Source: Streptomyces piniterrae
Lineage (GTDB): Bacteria > Actinomycetota > Actinomycetes > Streptomycetales > Streptomycetaceae
NCBI RefSeq assembly: GCF_005048155.1
Contig: NZ_SUMB01000005.1
Span: 186,001 to 250,000, forward strand
DNA length: 64,000 bases
Direction of reading: 5' to 3'
Both the position numbers and the translations under genes were made by a program. Shown piece by piece: positions 48,368 through 57,224 of the stretch; the first letter of the stretch is position 1; each line of letters opens with the position of its first letter. The notes beneath the pieces are model-generated. The model had not been told where the DNA came from, did not search any database, and saw only the letters and a program-made list of their open reading frames with translations.

Positions 48368-49873
48368 TCAGACCGCCTCCCGCTTTCCCCGGGGCAGGAA
48401 CAGCGCAGGCAGGAGGGCCAGTGCCACCAGCGCCACGGCCCACACGTAGGTGTGCTGGAAGGCTTCGGCGAGTTGTGGCGCCAGGCCGCGCACCGCACCG
48501 GCGGGCAGTGCGTGGACGGCCTCCAGGCCGCCGGCCATCGTGCCCGGGAGCCGGTCGGCGATCGCCCCGGCGAGCAGGACGGACATCAGCGCACCGCCGA
48601 TCGACGACGCGATCTGCGGAATGATGCTCAGCGTCGTGGAGGCGGCCGGGATCCGGTCGTTGTCGACGTTGCGGGTGGCCGAAGCCATGGTCGGCATCAT
48701 CGTCATACCGACCCCGATGCCCATGACGGCGAGCGCCGCGAGCAGCACCGCGTACGGGGTGTCGGCGGCGACCTGGGTGGTGAAGGCGAGGAACCCGGTG
48801 GCGGCCAGGGCCACTCCGGACATGATGAGCCGGCGCGGCGCCACCTTGTCGACCAGCCGGCCGGCGAACTGCATGGTGATGCCGGTGGTCACGACCTGCG
48901 GGATGCCCAGCAGCCCGGCGCCGGTCGCGCTCTGCCCGCGGACGACCTGGTAGTAGAGCGGCAGCAGCAGCATCGAGCCGAAGTACCCGCAGACGAACAG
49001 TGCCAGGGTGGCCGCCGCCGAGCCGAACGGGCCGTGCCGCAGCAGCCGCAGGTCGATGAGCGGGTCCCGGGCGGTCAGCGCGCGGATCACGAAGGCGACG
49101 ACGAGGGCGGCGCCGAGCAGGGTGGGCAGCAGGACGCCGGCGGTGGTGAAAGTGTGCCGTTCGGCGCCGGTGCTCAGCCCGTAGATCAGCAGGGCCAGAC
49201 CGGGGGAGAGGGTCAGCAGGCCGGGCAGGTCGAGCCGGCTGGTGGGCTGTGGGGTGTCGCGCCGGAAGAAGCGGGCGCCCAGGACGAGCGTGAGGACGCC
49301 GACCGGGATGTTGATGAGGAAGATCCAGCGCCAGGAGACCTCATCGACCAGGTAGCCGCCGAGGACCGGGCCGATCAACGGGCCGACCAGCACCGGGAGG
49401 CCGAGGATGCTCATCATCCGGCCCCGGTGTGCCGGGTCGGAGGCCCGGATGAGGATGGTCATGCCGACCGGCTGGACGGCGCCGCCCGCCAGCCCCTGGA
49501 GCACCCGGAAGGCGATCAGCGACTCGGTGTTCCAGGCGAGCCCGGCGAGCGCGGAGCCCAGGGCGAACGCGCCGATCGCCAGCAGATAGAGGCGTTTTGT
49601 GCCGAACCGGCCGATCGCCCACGCGGTGAGCGGGATGACGGCGGCCAGCGCGAGGGTGTAGCCGGTGGCCACCCACTGGATGGCGGCCAGCGGGGCGTGG
49701 AAGTCCCGGGAGAGCCGGTTGAGGGCGACGTTGACGATCGTGGTGTCGAGCACGGTCATCAGCGAGCCGAGGACGACGACGGACGCCAGGGCGGTGACGC
49801 CGTACTCACGGGGGCGGCCGGTGGGCGTGCCGGACCCGGCGGCGGTATCGCCGAGCGTGGGGGCAGCGGGCAT
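48368..49873 (-). CDS. DHA2-family MFS efflux transporter
   Basis: The product of about 501 aa has 14 predicted helices. The DHA2 signatures are LDTTIVNVALNRLSRDF (motif D1), WVATGYTLALAAVIPLTAWAIGRFGTKRLYLL (motif A region), VLQGLAGGAVQPVGMTILI and the LGLPVLVGPLIGPVLGGYLVDEVSWRWIFLINIPVG (motif C). Such pumps use the proton gradient to export drugs or natural products. ATG 49873 begins MPAAPTLGDTAAGS; an upstream ATG is in frame but lies inside the terminator hairpin. No regulator is adjacent. Substrate unknown. Confidence 0.93.
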   Translation of the reverse strand: MPAAPTLGDTAAGSGTPTGRPREYGVTALASVVVLGSLMTVLDTTIVNVALNRLSRDFHAPLAAIQWVATGYTLALAAVIPLTAWAIGRFGTKRLYLLAIGAFALGSALAGLAWNTESLIAFRVLQGLAGGAVQPVGMTILIRASDPAHRGRMMSILGLPVLVGPLIGPVLGGYLVDEVSWRWIFLINIPVGVLTLVLGARFFRRDTPQPTSRLDLPGLLTLSPGLALLIYGLSTGAERHTFTTAGVLLPTLLGAALVVAFVIRALTARDPLIDLRLLRHGPFGSAAATLALFVCGYFGSMLLLPLYYQVVRGQSATGAGLLGIPQVVTTGITMQFAGRLVDKVAPRRLIMSGVALAATGFLAFTTQVAADTPYAVLLAALAVMGIGVGMTMMPTMASATRNVDNDRIPAASTTLSIIPQIASSIGGALMSVLLAGAIADRLPGTMAGGLEAVHALPAGAVRGLAPQLAEAFQHTYVWAVALVALALLPALFLPRGKREAV

Positions 49874-49894
49874 GGCGGTACTCCTGAGACGAAT

Positions 49895-49925
49895 GGGGTG
49901 CCGGCCGTTCCTCGGCCGGCACCCC
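49895..49925 (-). terminator. Terminator after the ABC permease gene
   Basis: GGGGTGCCGGCCG (49895-49907) pairs perfectly with CGGCCGGCACCCC (49913-49925) around TTCCT. It lies between the permease stop at 49990 and the MFS start at 49873, both on the minus strand. Confidence 0.85.
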
Positions 49926-49989
49926 AAACCCTCGGACCTCAACCAAACTTGATGTCAAGCGGAGGTCGCCGCACCACTGCCCGGTGCCG

Positions 49990-51621
49990 TCAGCCCTTGC
50001 TGACCGCCGTCAGGATCTCCGGCAGCCGCCGCGCCACCCTGGGCGCGGCCACCCGCAGCCCCAGCTCCGCGACGCCGGCACCGTAGACCACGCCGACCGG
50101 CAGCAGCACCCACAACAGGCCGTGCAGGCCCGCGACATGGAGCCAGATCGTCAGCGCCAGCAGCGGCAGACTGAGCCCGGCGCCGATCAGCAGCCCCCCG
50201 AAGAGGCTGAACCAGGCGATGGCGCCCTGCCCCGGCGCGACGTTCTTGTTGCCCTCGGAGGGGATCGAGTACGGGAACAGCGCGGAGGACAGCGCCCCGG
50301 TGGCCAGCAGCGCGCCCAGCAGCGCCAGCGACAGCCCGTACACCTCCAGGAAGGACGACCACGGGCCGATGAGGGCCGCGGTGCCTATGACGACGAGAGT
50401 GACATAGGGGACCGCCACCAGGGCCAGCGTCAGGGCGCGGGCCCGCAGCTCCTGATAGGCGTCGCGCGGGGTGGAGATCGTCGAGGCGACCATCCAGAAC
50501 GCCGAGGTGTCCTGCCCGAACTGGTTGTACATCTGCAGGCCGAGCAGCGCGGACGCCGAGAACGCGGTGTAGATGCTGCCGTTGCCCTGCACCGACGAGA
50601 CGACCGGCACCAGCAGGCCGACACCGAGCGCCGTCGCCCACGACATCTTCGACTTCGGGTCGCGCCAGGCGTAGCGCAGCGTCCGCAGCATGACCGTGCC
50701 CGTACGCCCGCCCGGCAGCAGCCGCGCCGGCCCGCGGTCACCGGAACCGGACTGCCGTCCGCTGTCCTTCTCGACGGCCTGGAGGGTGGACGAATCCGGC
50801 GACGTCATCAGGGCGGTCAGGGTCCGTTGCCACCACCACAGCAGCAGGACCAGCACCACCGCCGTCAGCGACAGGCCCACCGCCGCGCGCCCGTACGCGC
50901 CGTGCCCGGCGTCGTCCACGGCGCTTATCGCGGACGCCGGCGGCACCCAGCGCAGGACGTCGCCCAGCGGCTCCAGAACGGACAGCCCGTCCGGGCGGCC
51001 CAGCTTCTGGGCGGCGATATTGACGCCCTGCGCACCGATGGCGATGAACAGGCCGCTCAGCACCGCGAGATCGCGGCCGCGGCGGCTGGTCAGCAGCCGC
51101 ACCGAAGCGGTGGCGACCGCGCGCGCCAGGGACACGCACACCAACACCACCAGGACCACGGCCAGTACGCCGACGGCCGCGGCGACCGGCCCCTCCGCGA
51201 CCGCGATCACGGAGCCGGCCACCAGCGCGAAGGTGACGACCGGACCGATCCCGACCAGCGAGGCCACCAGCAGCGAGACGATCAGCGGGCGCGGCCGCAG
51301 CGGCAGCATCACCAGCCGGGTCGGATCGAGGGTCTCGTCACCGGCGGGGAAGAACAGCGGCATCACCGCCCAGCCCAGCGTGAGGATCCCGGTGAGCAGC
51401 ACGACCAGCGCGCCCACATGGGCGTTGCCACGCAGCGCGATCAGCCCGAGGACGGCACCGGCCGCGAAGACCAGCCCCACGGCGATCGAGGCGACATAGG
51501 CCACCGTGCGGCCCGTCGACTGGCGCAGCCCGTTACGCAGCAGCGACAGCTTCAGCCGTACGAAGACGGAGGTCAGGGAGGGTGCGGCGGCCGGGTGGGC
51601 GGCCGCGGATCCGGTGCTCAT
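49990..51621 (-). CDS. ABC transporter permease, putative exporter
   Basis: The 543-aa protein has about 12 membrane segments, for example VAYVASIAVGLVFAAGAVLGLIALRG, ALVVLLTGILTLGWAVMPLFFPAG and VALSYVTLVVIG-like stretches. It resembles two-repeat ABC exporter permeases (ABC2 type, GDETLDPTRLVMLPLRPRPL segment). ATG 51621 overlaps the ATPase stop by 4 bases. With the ATPase it should form an exporter, cargo unknown. It ends at the hairpin 49895-49925. Confidence 0.88.
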   Translation of the reverse strand: MSTGSAAAHPAAAPSLTSVFVRLKLSLLRNGLRQSTGRTVAYVASIAVGLVFAAGAVLGLIALRGNAHVGALVVLLTGILTLGWAVMPLFFPAGDETLDPTRLVMLPLRPRPLIVSLLVASLVGIGPVVTFALVAGSVIAVAEGPVAAAVGVLAVVLVVLVCVSLARAVATASVRLLTSRRGRDLAVLSGLFIAIGAQGVNIAAQKLGRPDGLSVLEPLGDVLRWVPPASAISAVDDAGHGAYGRAAVGLSLTAVVLVLLLWWWQRTLTALMTSPDSSTLQAVEKDSGRQSGSGDRGPARLLPGGRTGTVMLRTLRYAWRDPKSKMSWATALGVGLLVPVVSSVQGNGSIYTAFSASALLGLQMYNQFGQDTSAFWMVASTISTPRDAYQELRARALTLALVAVPYVTLVVIGTAALIGPWSSFLEVYGLSLALLGALLATGALSSALFPYSIPSEGNKNVAPGQGAIAWFSLFGGLLIGAGLSLPLLALTIWLHVAGLHGLLWVLLPVGVVYGAGVAELGLRVAAPRVARRLPEILTAVSKG

Positions 51622-52499
51622 CGGGCGCCGCCACCGCCCAGCCAGTCCAGCTCCCGCCCCGCGCCGCGGTCGCTCGCGCCGACCAGTTCGAGGAACGCGT
51701 CCTGAAGGGACGGGGCCGTGCCGCGCACCTGCGCCAGCGGGCCGTCCGCCCGGATCCGGCCGGCGGCGATCACCGCGACCCAGTCGCACAGCGACTCCAC
51801 CAGCTCCATCACATGGCTGGAGAAGATCACCGTCGCTCCGGAGGCGGTGTAGCGCTCCAGCACACCGCGGATGGTCTGCGCGGACACCGGGTCGACGCCC
51901 TCGAAGGGCTCGTCGAGAAAGAGGATCTCGGGGTTGTGCAGCAGGGCCGCGGCCAGGCCGATCTTCTTGCGCATACCGGTGGAGTAGTCCACCACGAGCT
52001 TGTTCTGGGAGCCGGACAGGTCGAGGACGTCCAGCAGCTGGCCGGCCCGTTTGTCGACCTCGTCGCCGGGCAGACCCCGCAACCGCCCTATGTAGCCCAG
52101 GAGTTCGCGGCCCGAAAGCCGCTCGAAGAGCCGCAGGCCCTCGGGCAGTACGCCGATCCGGGACTTCACCGCCACCGGGTCCCGCCAGACGTCGTGGCCA
52201 CCGATCTCGACCAGCCCGGCGTCCGGTCGCAGCAGCCCCGTCACCATGGAGAGGGTGGTGGTCTTGCCCGCGCCGTTGGGGCCGACCAGCCCGATGAAGC
52301 GGCCCGCCGGCAGCGTCAGATCGATACCGGAGACGGCGACCTGCTCGCCGAACTTCTTCCACAGGCCCTGGACCCGGACCGCGGGCGGTCCCGCCGTCCC
52401 GCTGTCAGGGCCGGCCGACCCGCCCGGAGCGGCGGCCGGTCCGGCCTCTGCCCCGGCCGACCCGGCCCGCTCATCGATCTGCTCCCCGTCGTCCGCCAC
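51618..52499 (-). CDS. ABC transporter ATP-binding protein
   Basis: The product of about 293 aa has Walker A GLVGPNGAGKTTTLSMVTGLL, Q-loop-like GVLPEGLRLFERLSG, signature VVDYSTGMRKKIGLAAALLHNPE, Walker B ILFLDEPFEGVDP and H-loop SSHVMELVE. It energises the permease encoded next. GTG 52499 follows GGAAGG and gives a normal acidic N-terminal extension; a longer frame to 52577 overlaps non-family sequence. The permease start overlaps its stop. Confidence 0.92.
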   Translation of the reverse strand: MADDGEQIDERAGSAGAEAGPAAAPGGSAGPDSGTAGPPAVRVQGLWKKFGEQVAVSGIDLTLPAGRFIGLVGPNGAGKTTTLSMVTGLLRPDAGLVEIGGHDVWRDPVAVKSRIGVLPEGLRLFERLSGRELLGYIGRLRGLPGDEVDKRAGQLLDVLDLSGSQNKLVVDYSTGMRKKIGLAAALLHNPEILFLDEPFEGVDPVSAQTIRGVLERYTASGATVIFSSHVMELVESLCDWVAVIAAGRIRADGPLAQVRGTAPSLQDAFLELVGASDRGAGRELDWLGGGGAR

Positions 52500-52628
52500 C
52501 GGGCCCGCCCTTCCATGTCCGCGCAGGGGCCGGTCGTGCCCCCGTTCGCGATCCACGATACGGGCGGGTACGGACAATCGGCCCGGCGCCCTCGCGGGCG
52601 GCGCCGGGCAGGGCGGCAGGCCCGGCGA

Positions 52629-53327
52629 TCAGTGCCCCCGGACCGCCGCCGCGTCGCGCGCGCAGGCATACGCCAGCGCGCTGGCCAGCTCCTCCGCGTC
52701 CGGCAGCCAGCGATTGGAGGCGGTCGGCTGGCGCGCCCACTGCACCGACCCGTGCGTCCCCACCCGGGTCGGCGGCGCCGCGATGTACTCGCCCTCGCCG
52801 CGGCAGACCAGATCGAGGGCGGCCGGCGCCCAGCCGATCTCCCGTACCAGCTTGGGCACCTTCACCGAAGCCCCGGGCAGGACGAGGAAGAGCATCCGGC
52901 GGCCCGGCGTACGGGTCACGGGGCCGAGCGGCAGCCCCATCCGCTCCATACGGGCCAGCGCCAGGCAGCCGGCCGTCTCGGGCACATCGAGCGCCTCGAA
53001 CGTCCGGCCCGTCGGGAGCAGGATCGAGGCCCGGGGGTGCTTGCCCCACATCCGGCGGACCGCCGTCGCGCTGCCGCTGGCCAGCCCGGCCCACCCGGGG
53101 GCGGTCGGGTGCGCGCCGGGCGCAGCACAGTCGGCCTGGCGGCACGAGCAGCGCGGGAGTTCGCCGTCGTGCTCCAGCCATGCGCCGGGGAACACATCCC
53201 AATGGCGCTCTTCCGCATAACGCACCGCAGTGTCTAGCAGCGTCTCGCCGCGCTGCTTGGGGATCTGCGAGGCTCCTGTGACTCCGATGGTTTCATCCAC
53301 AGAGATGACAACTTCACCGTTCACCAA
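52629..53327 (-). CDS. Small bifunctional DNA primase/polymerase-like protein
   Basis: The 232-aa product has the Prim-Pol N-terminal core: YAEERHWDVFPGAWLEHDGELPRCSCRQADC AAPGAHP-type Cys/His motif, RASILLPTGRTFEALDVPETAGCLALARM, and LVCRGEGEYIAAPPTRVG. Larger prim-pols of mobile elements have a helicase domain; this one does not and is found as a stand-alone gene in Streptomyces. It may take part in repair or be a diverged regulator. The ATG at 53327 is divergent from the NsdA-like gene. Confidence 0.8.
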   Translation of the reverse strand: MVNGEVVISVDETIGVTGASQIPKQRGETLLDTAVRYAEERHWDVFPGAWLEHDGELPRCSCRQADCAAPGAHPTAPGWAGLASGSATAVRRMWGKHPRASILLPTGRTFEALDVPETAGCLALARMERMGLPLGPVTRTPGRRMLFLVLPGASVKVPKLVREIGWAPAALDLVCRGEGEYIAAPPTRVGTHGSVQWARQPTASNRWLPDAEELASALAYACARDAAAVRGH

Positions 53328-53785
53328 GGGTTACGGCCGACACGGATCCGCCCCGGCGCATCGTTCTCGCACGTGGGGCGCATGGAAGCATGAGTGGGGG
53401 CGCGTGTGCGGTGGCGGTCCCGGGAGCGGGTAGCCACCTGCGTGACGGGCGGAGAGGCCGCCCGGCGGCAGTCCGCGGTGCGCACCAGGGGGGACCCGGG
53501 CACGGCGGCGCCGATGTGTACGCGGCACCGCGCGCCAACTCCTTCCCGCAGGTCGACCACCCCACCCTCCGCGCCCGGAAACCGGGCTCGGACCCGGGCG
53601 ACGCCGGGCACGGGGACGCAACGGACAGCGCCAGCACGCCTCCACGTTGCGCACCCCCGGCAAAGCGGCAATCGCTCGTATCGCATGTACCCCGGATGTC
53701 TCGGATATCCCGGATATCTCTGGGGAATTGATCGCGGGGGACGGCGTTCGTGGTGAACGCGCAGCAGTAACAGGGGGTACAAAAC
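53328..53785. promoter_or_regulatory. Divergent intergenic region with CGGATRTC repeats
   Basis: About 460 bases without a supported gene. CGGATGTC (53693-53700), CGGATATC (53702-53709) and CGGATATC (53711-53718) form tandem repeats with 9-base period, and GATATCCCGGATATC is also a palindrome. They lie about 70 bases before the NsdA-like start. Antisense frames here encode GYP/DIRD repeats and are artefacts. Confidence 0.5.
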
Positions 53786-55177
53786 ATGGCCGCCAGGCCA
53801 CTCGTCGCGCGGCAGCCCAACGAACGGCTGCAGGCGCTCATCCAAGAAGCCGGCTGCTCCAACGCGGGGCTCGCCCGCCGCGTCAACATGTGCGGCGCGG
53901 AACACGGTCTCGATCTGCGCTACGACAAGACCTCCGTGGCCCGCTGGCTGCGGGGCCAGCAGCCGCGCGGCCGGGCCCCGGCCGTCATCGCGGAGGCGCT
54001 GGGCCGGAAGCTGGGGCGCACCGTCACCATCGACGAGATCGGGATGGCCGACGGGAAGAACCTCGCGTCAGGGGTGGGGCTGCAGTTCTCGCCGACCGTT
54101 CTCGGGGCGATCGAGCAGGTCTGTGAGCTGTGGCGCAGCGATGTCGGGCGCCGCGACTTCCTCAGCGGCTCCTCGGTGGCCGCCTCCGCGCTGGTGGAGC
54201 CCAGCCGCGACTGGCTGATCACCGCCGCGGACACCCAGGTCGCCAGGAACGCCGGGGCCAAAGTGGGCAGTTCGGACGTCGAGGCGGTGCGCGCCATGAC
54301 GACGGCGCTCGGCGAACTCGATCACCGCTTCGGCGCCGGGCATGTCCGTCCGGTCGTCGTGCACTACCTCAACAGCGTGGTCTCCGGGCTGCTCGCGGGC
54401 TCGTACCGGGAGTCCGTCGGGCGTGAACTCTTCGCGGCCGTCGCGCGGTTGACGGAACTGGGCGGCTACATGGCCGTCGACACCGGGCAGCCGGGACTCG
54501 CTCAGCGCTACTACATCCAGGCGCTGCGGCTGGCCCAGGCGGCCGGCGACCGCGGCTACGGCGGCTATGTGCTCGCCGCGAGCATGAGCCATCTCGCGGC
54601 GTCGCTCGGCAACCCACGGGAGATCTCCCAGCTCGCCCGCGCCGCACAGGAAGGCGCGCGGGGGCACGTCACCCCGAGGGCGGAGGCGATGTTCTGCGCG
54701 GCGGAGGCGCGCGGGCACGCCCTGATGGGCGACGCACGGGCCTTCCAGGAGGTGGCGGGCCGGGCGGTCGCCGCCATGGAACGCGCCGAGTCCGCCGCCG
54801 ACTCGGGCGACGACCCGGCCTGGATCGGTCACTTCGACCCGGCGTATCTGGCTGATGAGCTCGCCCACTGCCACCGCGACCTGGGCCAGGCGGGACCGGC
54901 CGGGCAGTGCGCGCAGGAGGCGCTGGACGGGCATCCGCCCAGCCGGGCGCGGCGCCGCGCCATCGGGCTGGTGCTGCTGGCCGGCGCCCAGGTGCAGCAA
55001 CGCGAGATCGAGCAGGCCTGCCATACGGGCACGCAGGCGGTGGAGCTGCTCAACGGGCTGCGTTCGGACCGTGGCGCGGAGTATCTGGAGGACTTCCAGC
55101 TGCGGCTGGAGCCCTATCGGGACGAACCGGTGGTACGGGAGTTCAGCGCCCGGCTGGAGCTGCGTGCCGCGGCATGA
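53786..55177 (+). CDS. NsdA-like HTH/TPR developmental regulator
   Basis: The 463-aa protein has an N-terminal HTH-like segment (LIQEAGCSNAGLARRVNMCGAEHGLDLRYDKTSVARWLRGQQPRGRAPAVIAEALG) and, after about residue 150, TPR-type helices (YRESVGRELFAAVARLTELGGYMAVDTGQPGLAQRYYIQALRLAQAAGDRGY, AFQEVAGRAVAAMERAES, QACHTGTQAVELLNGL). NsdA of S. coelicolor, of this general type, represses sporulation and antibiotic production. Whether this is an orthologue or one of the paralogues cannot be told. ATG 53786 follows AGGGGG. Repeat operators lie upstream. Confidence 0.82.
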   Translation: MAARPLVARQPNERLQALIQEAGCSNAGLARRVNMCGAEHGLDLRYDKTSVARWLRGQQPRGRAPAVIAEALGRKLGRTVTIDEIGMADGKNLASGVGLQFSPTVLGAIEQVCELWRSDVGRRDFLSGSSVAASALVEPSRDWLITAADTQVARNAGAKVGSSDVEAVRAMTTALGELDHRFGAGHVRPVVVHYLNSVVSGLLAGSYRESVGRELFAAVARLTELGGYMAVDTGQPGLAQRYYIQALRLAQAAGDRGYGGYVLAASMSHLAASLGNPREISQLARAAQEGARGHVTPRAEAMFCAAEARGHALMGDARAFQEVAGRAVAAMERAESAADSGDDPAWIGHFDPAYLADELAHCHRDLGQAGPAGQCAQEALDGHPPSRARRRAIGLVLLAGAQVQQREIEQACHTGTQAVELLNGLRSDRGAEYLEDFQLRLEPYRDEPVVREFSARLELRAAA

Positions 55178-55387
55178 GGAAGAGCGCGGCCCACCGCACG
55201 AGGCAGGGCGCACGGGGGGCGTAAAGGGGGAGGACGGCGTCCGCCGGGGCGGGCCGGAGACACCGGCCCGCCCCGGCGCGTTGCGGGGGCGGGCGGGGTG
55301 GTGACCAGGGGACGTGGTCGAACGTCGCTGCGAACCGGTAGCGTGCAGCCGACGATTCCGTAGGTCTGCACGATGGTAGGAGTCCCG

Positions 55388-57139
55388 GTGACGCAGAGCG
55401 GACAGGGTCACGACCCGCAGAATTCTGCGGCCGGTCCCGCCAGAGAGGGCGTGGTGCTGCCCGCCAACGGCGAGCCGTGGGTGCCCGACCAGCAGGCCGC
55501 GCCGCCGGCCGGCCAGCCCTGGGGCCAGCCCTGGGGACCGGGCCAGCAGGACGCCCAGCCGTACGGCCAGCCGCCCGCCCAGGGCCAGCTGCCGCCCCAG
55601 GGACAGCCGCCTGCCCAGCCGCAGGCGTACGGGCAGGGCAACGGCCAGGGCTACGGTCAGGCCCCCTTCCAGCAGGCCCCGGACCCGATGGCGCAGCCGC
55701 TGCCGCCCCAGGGGCAGCCGGCGATGCCGCCCATGCCCCCGGCCGCGCCTGCCGCGATGCCGCCGCAGCCGACCTCCCTGGAGAAGCCGGCCGCCGCGGC
55801 CCCGTCCGGCGCGCTGCCGCCCGAGGGCCGGCCCTACGGCGGCCAGCCGCAGCAGCCGTACACCCAGCAGGCGCAGCAGCCGCAGTCGTACGACCAGCCG
55901 GCACCGCCCCAGCCCCAGCAGTACGGGCAGCAGCCCCAGGCCCCGTCCGGGCAGCTGGTGCCGGCGACGCCGCAGGCCGGTGCGCCGCTGCCGCCCGCCG
56001 CGGGCGACGCCGACAAGACCGCCCTGATACGTCCCATAGGCGCGCAGGGCACCCCCGGTGCCGCGCCGCTGCCCCCCGAGAAGCCCGAGACGCCCGGTGA
56101 GTCCACCCAGCTGCTGCGCCGGGTGCAGCCGGCGCAGGGCGGCGCCCCGGGACAGGGCCGGCCGCTGCCGCAGGCCCAGCCGATGCCCGCAGCGGGCGCG
56201 GACTCGGAGGCCACCCAGCTCATTCCCCCGGTCGGCACGGGTGTGCCCGGCCCGCCGCCCGGTGCGCCGTACGGGGTCCGTCCCGGTGCGCCCGGGGACC
56301 GGCCGACCCCTGCCGAGTTCGAGGGGCTGTTCCGCGACGGGCCGGGCGCGTCCGGAGCGGCCGCACCGGACTCCACCGCGCAGCTGCCGCGCTTCGAGGA
56401 CCCGGGCCGGCCCCCGTACGGCCAGCAGTTCCCGCAGCAGGGCGGCGGCCACGGCGGCTATGAGACGCCGTCGTCCTACGACGATGACGACCGTGGCGGG
56501 CGCCGCCGCGGGCTGGCCCCGGCCGCGATCATCGGCATCATCGTCGTCGTGCTGGCGGGCGCCGGCCTCGGCGTCGGCTGGGCGCTGAGCGGCGCGGGCG
56601 ACGACTCCGCGAAGAAGGAGACCCCGGGCTCCGGCACGGAGAAGACGGCGAAGCAGAAGCCGGCGCCGGAGCCGTCCGCCGACCCGGCCGAGGGCCAGGC
56701 CAAGGAACTCGACGCGTTGCTCGGCGACAGCAACAACAGCCGCGCCTCGGTGATCAGCGCCGTCAACAGCATCAAGACCTGCGACAACCTCGGCGGCGCG
56801 GCCAAGGACCTGCGGGCCGCGGCGGCGCAGCGCAACGAGCTGGTGACGCGGCTGAAGCAGCTCCAGGTCGACAAGATCCCGAACAATGCCCAGCTGACCG
56901 CGGCGCTGACCAAGGCGTGGCAGTCGTCCGCGTCGGCGGACAACCACTACGCGGCGTGGGCGGGCCAGGTCGCCGGCAAGAAGGGCTGCCCCAAGGGCAA
57001 GGCCCGCGTCACCGGGCAGACGGCCCAGGGCAACGCGGCCAGCGGTGAGGCCACCAGGGCCAAGCAGCAGGCGGCGAAGACCTGGAACCCGATCGCCCGG
57101 AAGTACGGCCTGACGGAGCGGCGGCCCGAGCAGCTCTGA
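55388..57139 (+). CDS. Pro/Gln-rich membrane protein
   Basis: The protein of about 583 aa has a long cytoplasmic region (1-370) rich in Pro, Gln and Gly (QPYGQPPAQGQLPPQGQPPAQPQ and similar), typical of low-complexity Streptomyces membrane proteins. One helix follows at about 377-400 (GLAPAAIIGIIVVVLAGAGLGVGWAL). The extracytoplasmic C-terminal domain (about 180 aa) has ASVISAVNSIKTCDNLGGAAKDLRAAAAQRN and two Cys that may form a disulfide. GTG 55388 follows GTAGGAG, which decides the start. It may be a kinase substrate or division-site scaffold; no evidence is seen. Confidence 0.83.
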   Translation: MTQSGQGHDPQNSAAGPAREGVVLPANGEPWVPDQQAAPPAGQPWGQPWGPGQQDAQPYGQPPAQGQLPPQGQPPAQPQAYGQGNGQGYGQAPFQQAPDPMAQPLPPQGQPAMPPMPPAAPAAMPPQPTSLEKPAAAAPSGALPPEGRPYGGQPQQPYTQQAQQPQSYDQPAPPQPQQYGQQPQAPSGQLVPATPQAGAPLPPAAGDADKTALIRPIGAQGTPGAAPLPPEKPETPGESTQLLRRVQPAQGGAPGQGRPLPQAQPMPAAGADSEATQLIPPVGTGVPGPPPGAPYGVRPGAPGDRPTPAEFEGLFRDGPGASGAAAPDSTAQLPRFEDPGRPPYGQQFPQQGGGHGGYETPSSYDDDDRGGRRRGLAPAAIIGIIVVVLAGAGLGVGWALSGAGDDSAKKETPGSGTEKTAKQKPAPEPSADPAEGQAKELDALLGDSNNSRASVISAVNSIKTCDNLGGAAKDLRAAAAQRNELVTRLKQLQVDKIPNNAQLTAALTKAWQSSASADNHYAAWAGQVAGKKGCPKGKARVTGQTAQGNAASGEATRAKQQAAKTWNPIARKYGLTERRPEQL

Positions 57140-57185
57140 GGGCCCGAGCAGCGCCGAGAGCCTGAGCAGCGCCGAACGACGCGTG

Positions 57186-57224
57186 AGGGGGCCGGCCCGG
57201 GACGGTCACCGGGCCCCGCCCCTC
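57186..57224. terminator. Bidirectional terminator-like hairpin
   Basis: GGCCCGG (57194-57200) with CCGGGCC (57209-57215) forms the inner stem, and GAGGGG (57185-57190) with CCCCTC (57219-57224) extends it. It lies between convergent genes and touches the stop of the lipoprotein gene. Confidence 0.6.

Noticed and set aside
54068..56947. 959-codon minus-strand frame
   Set aside because: Antisense to the NsdA-like and Pro/Gln-rich genes, with repetitive Arg/Gly/Leu composition.
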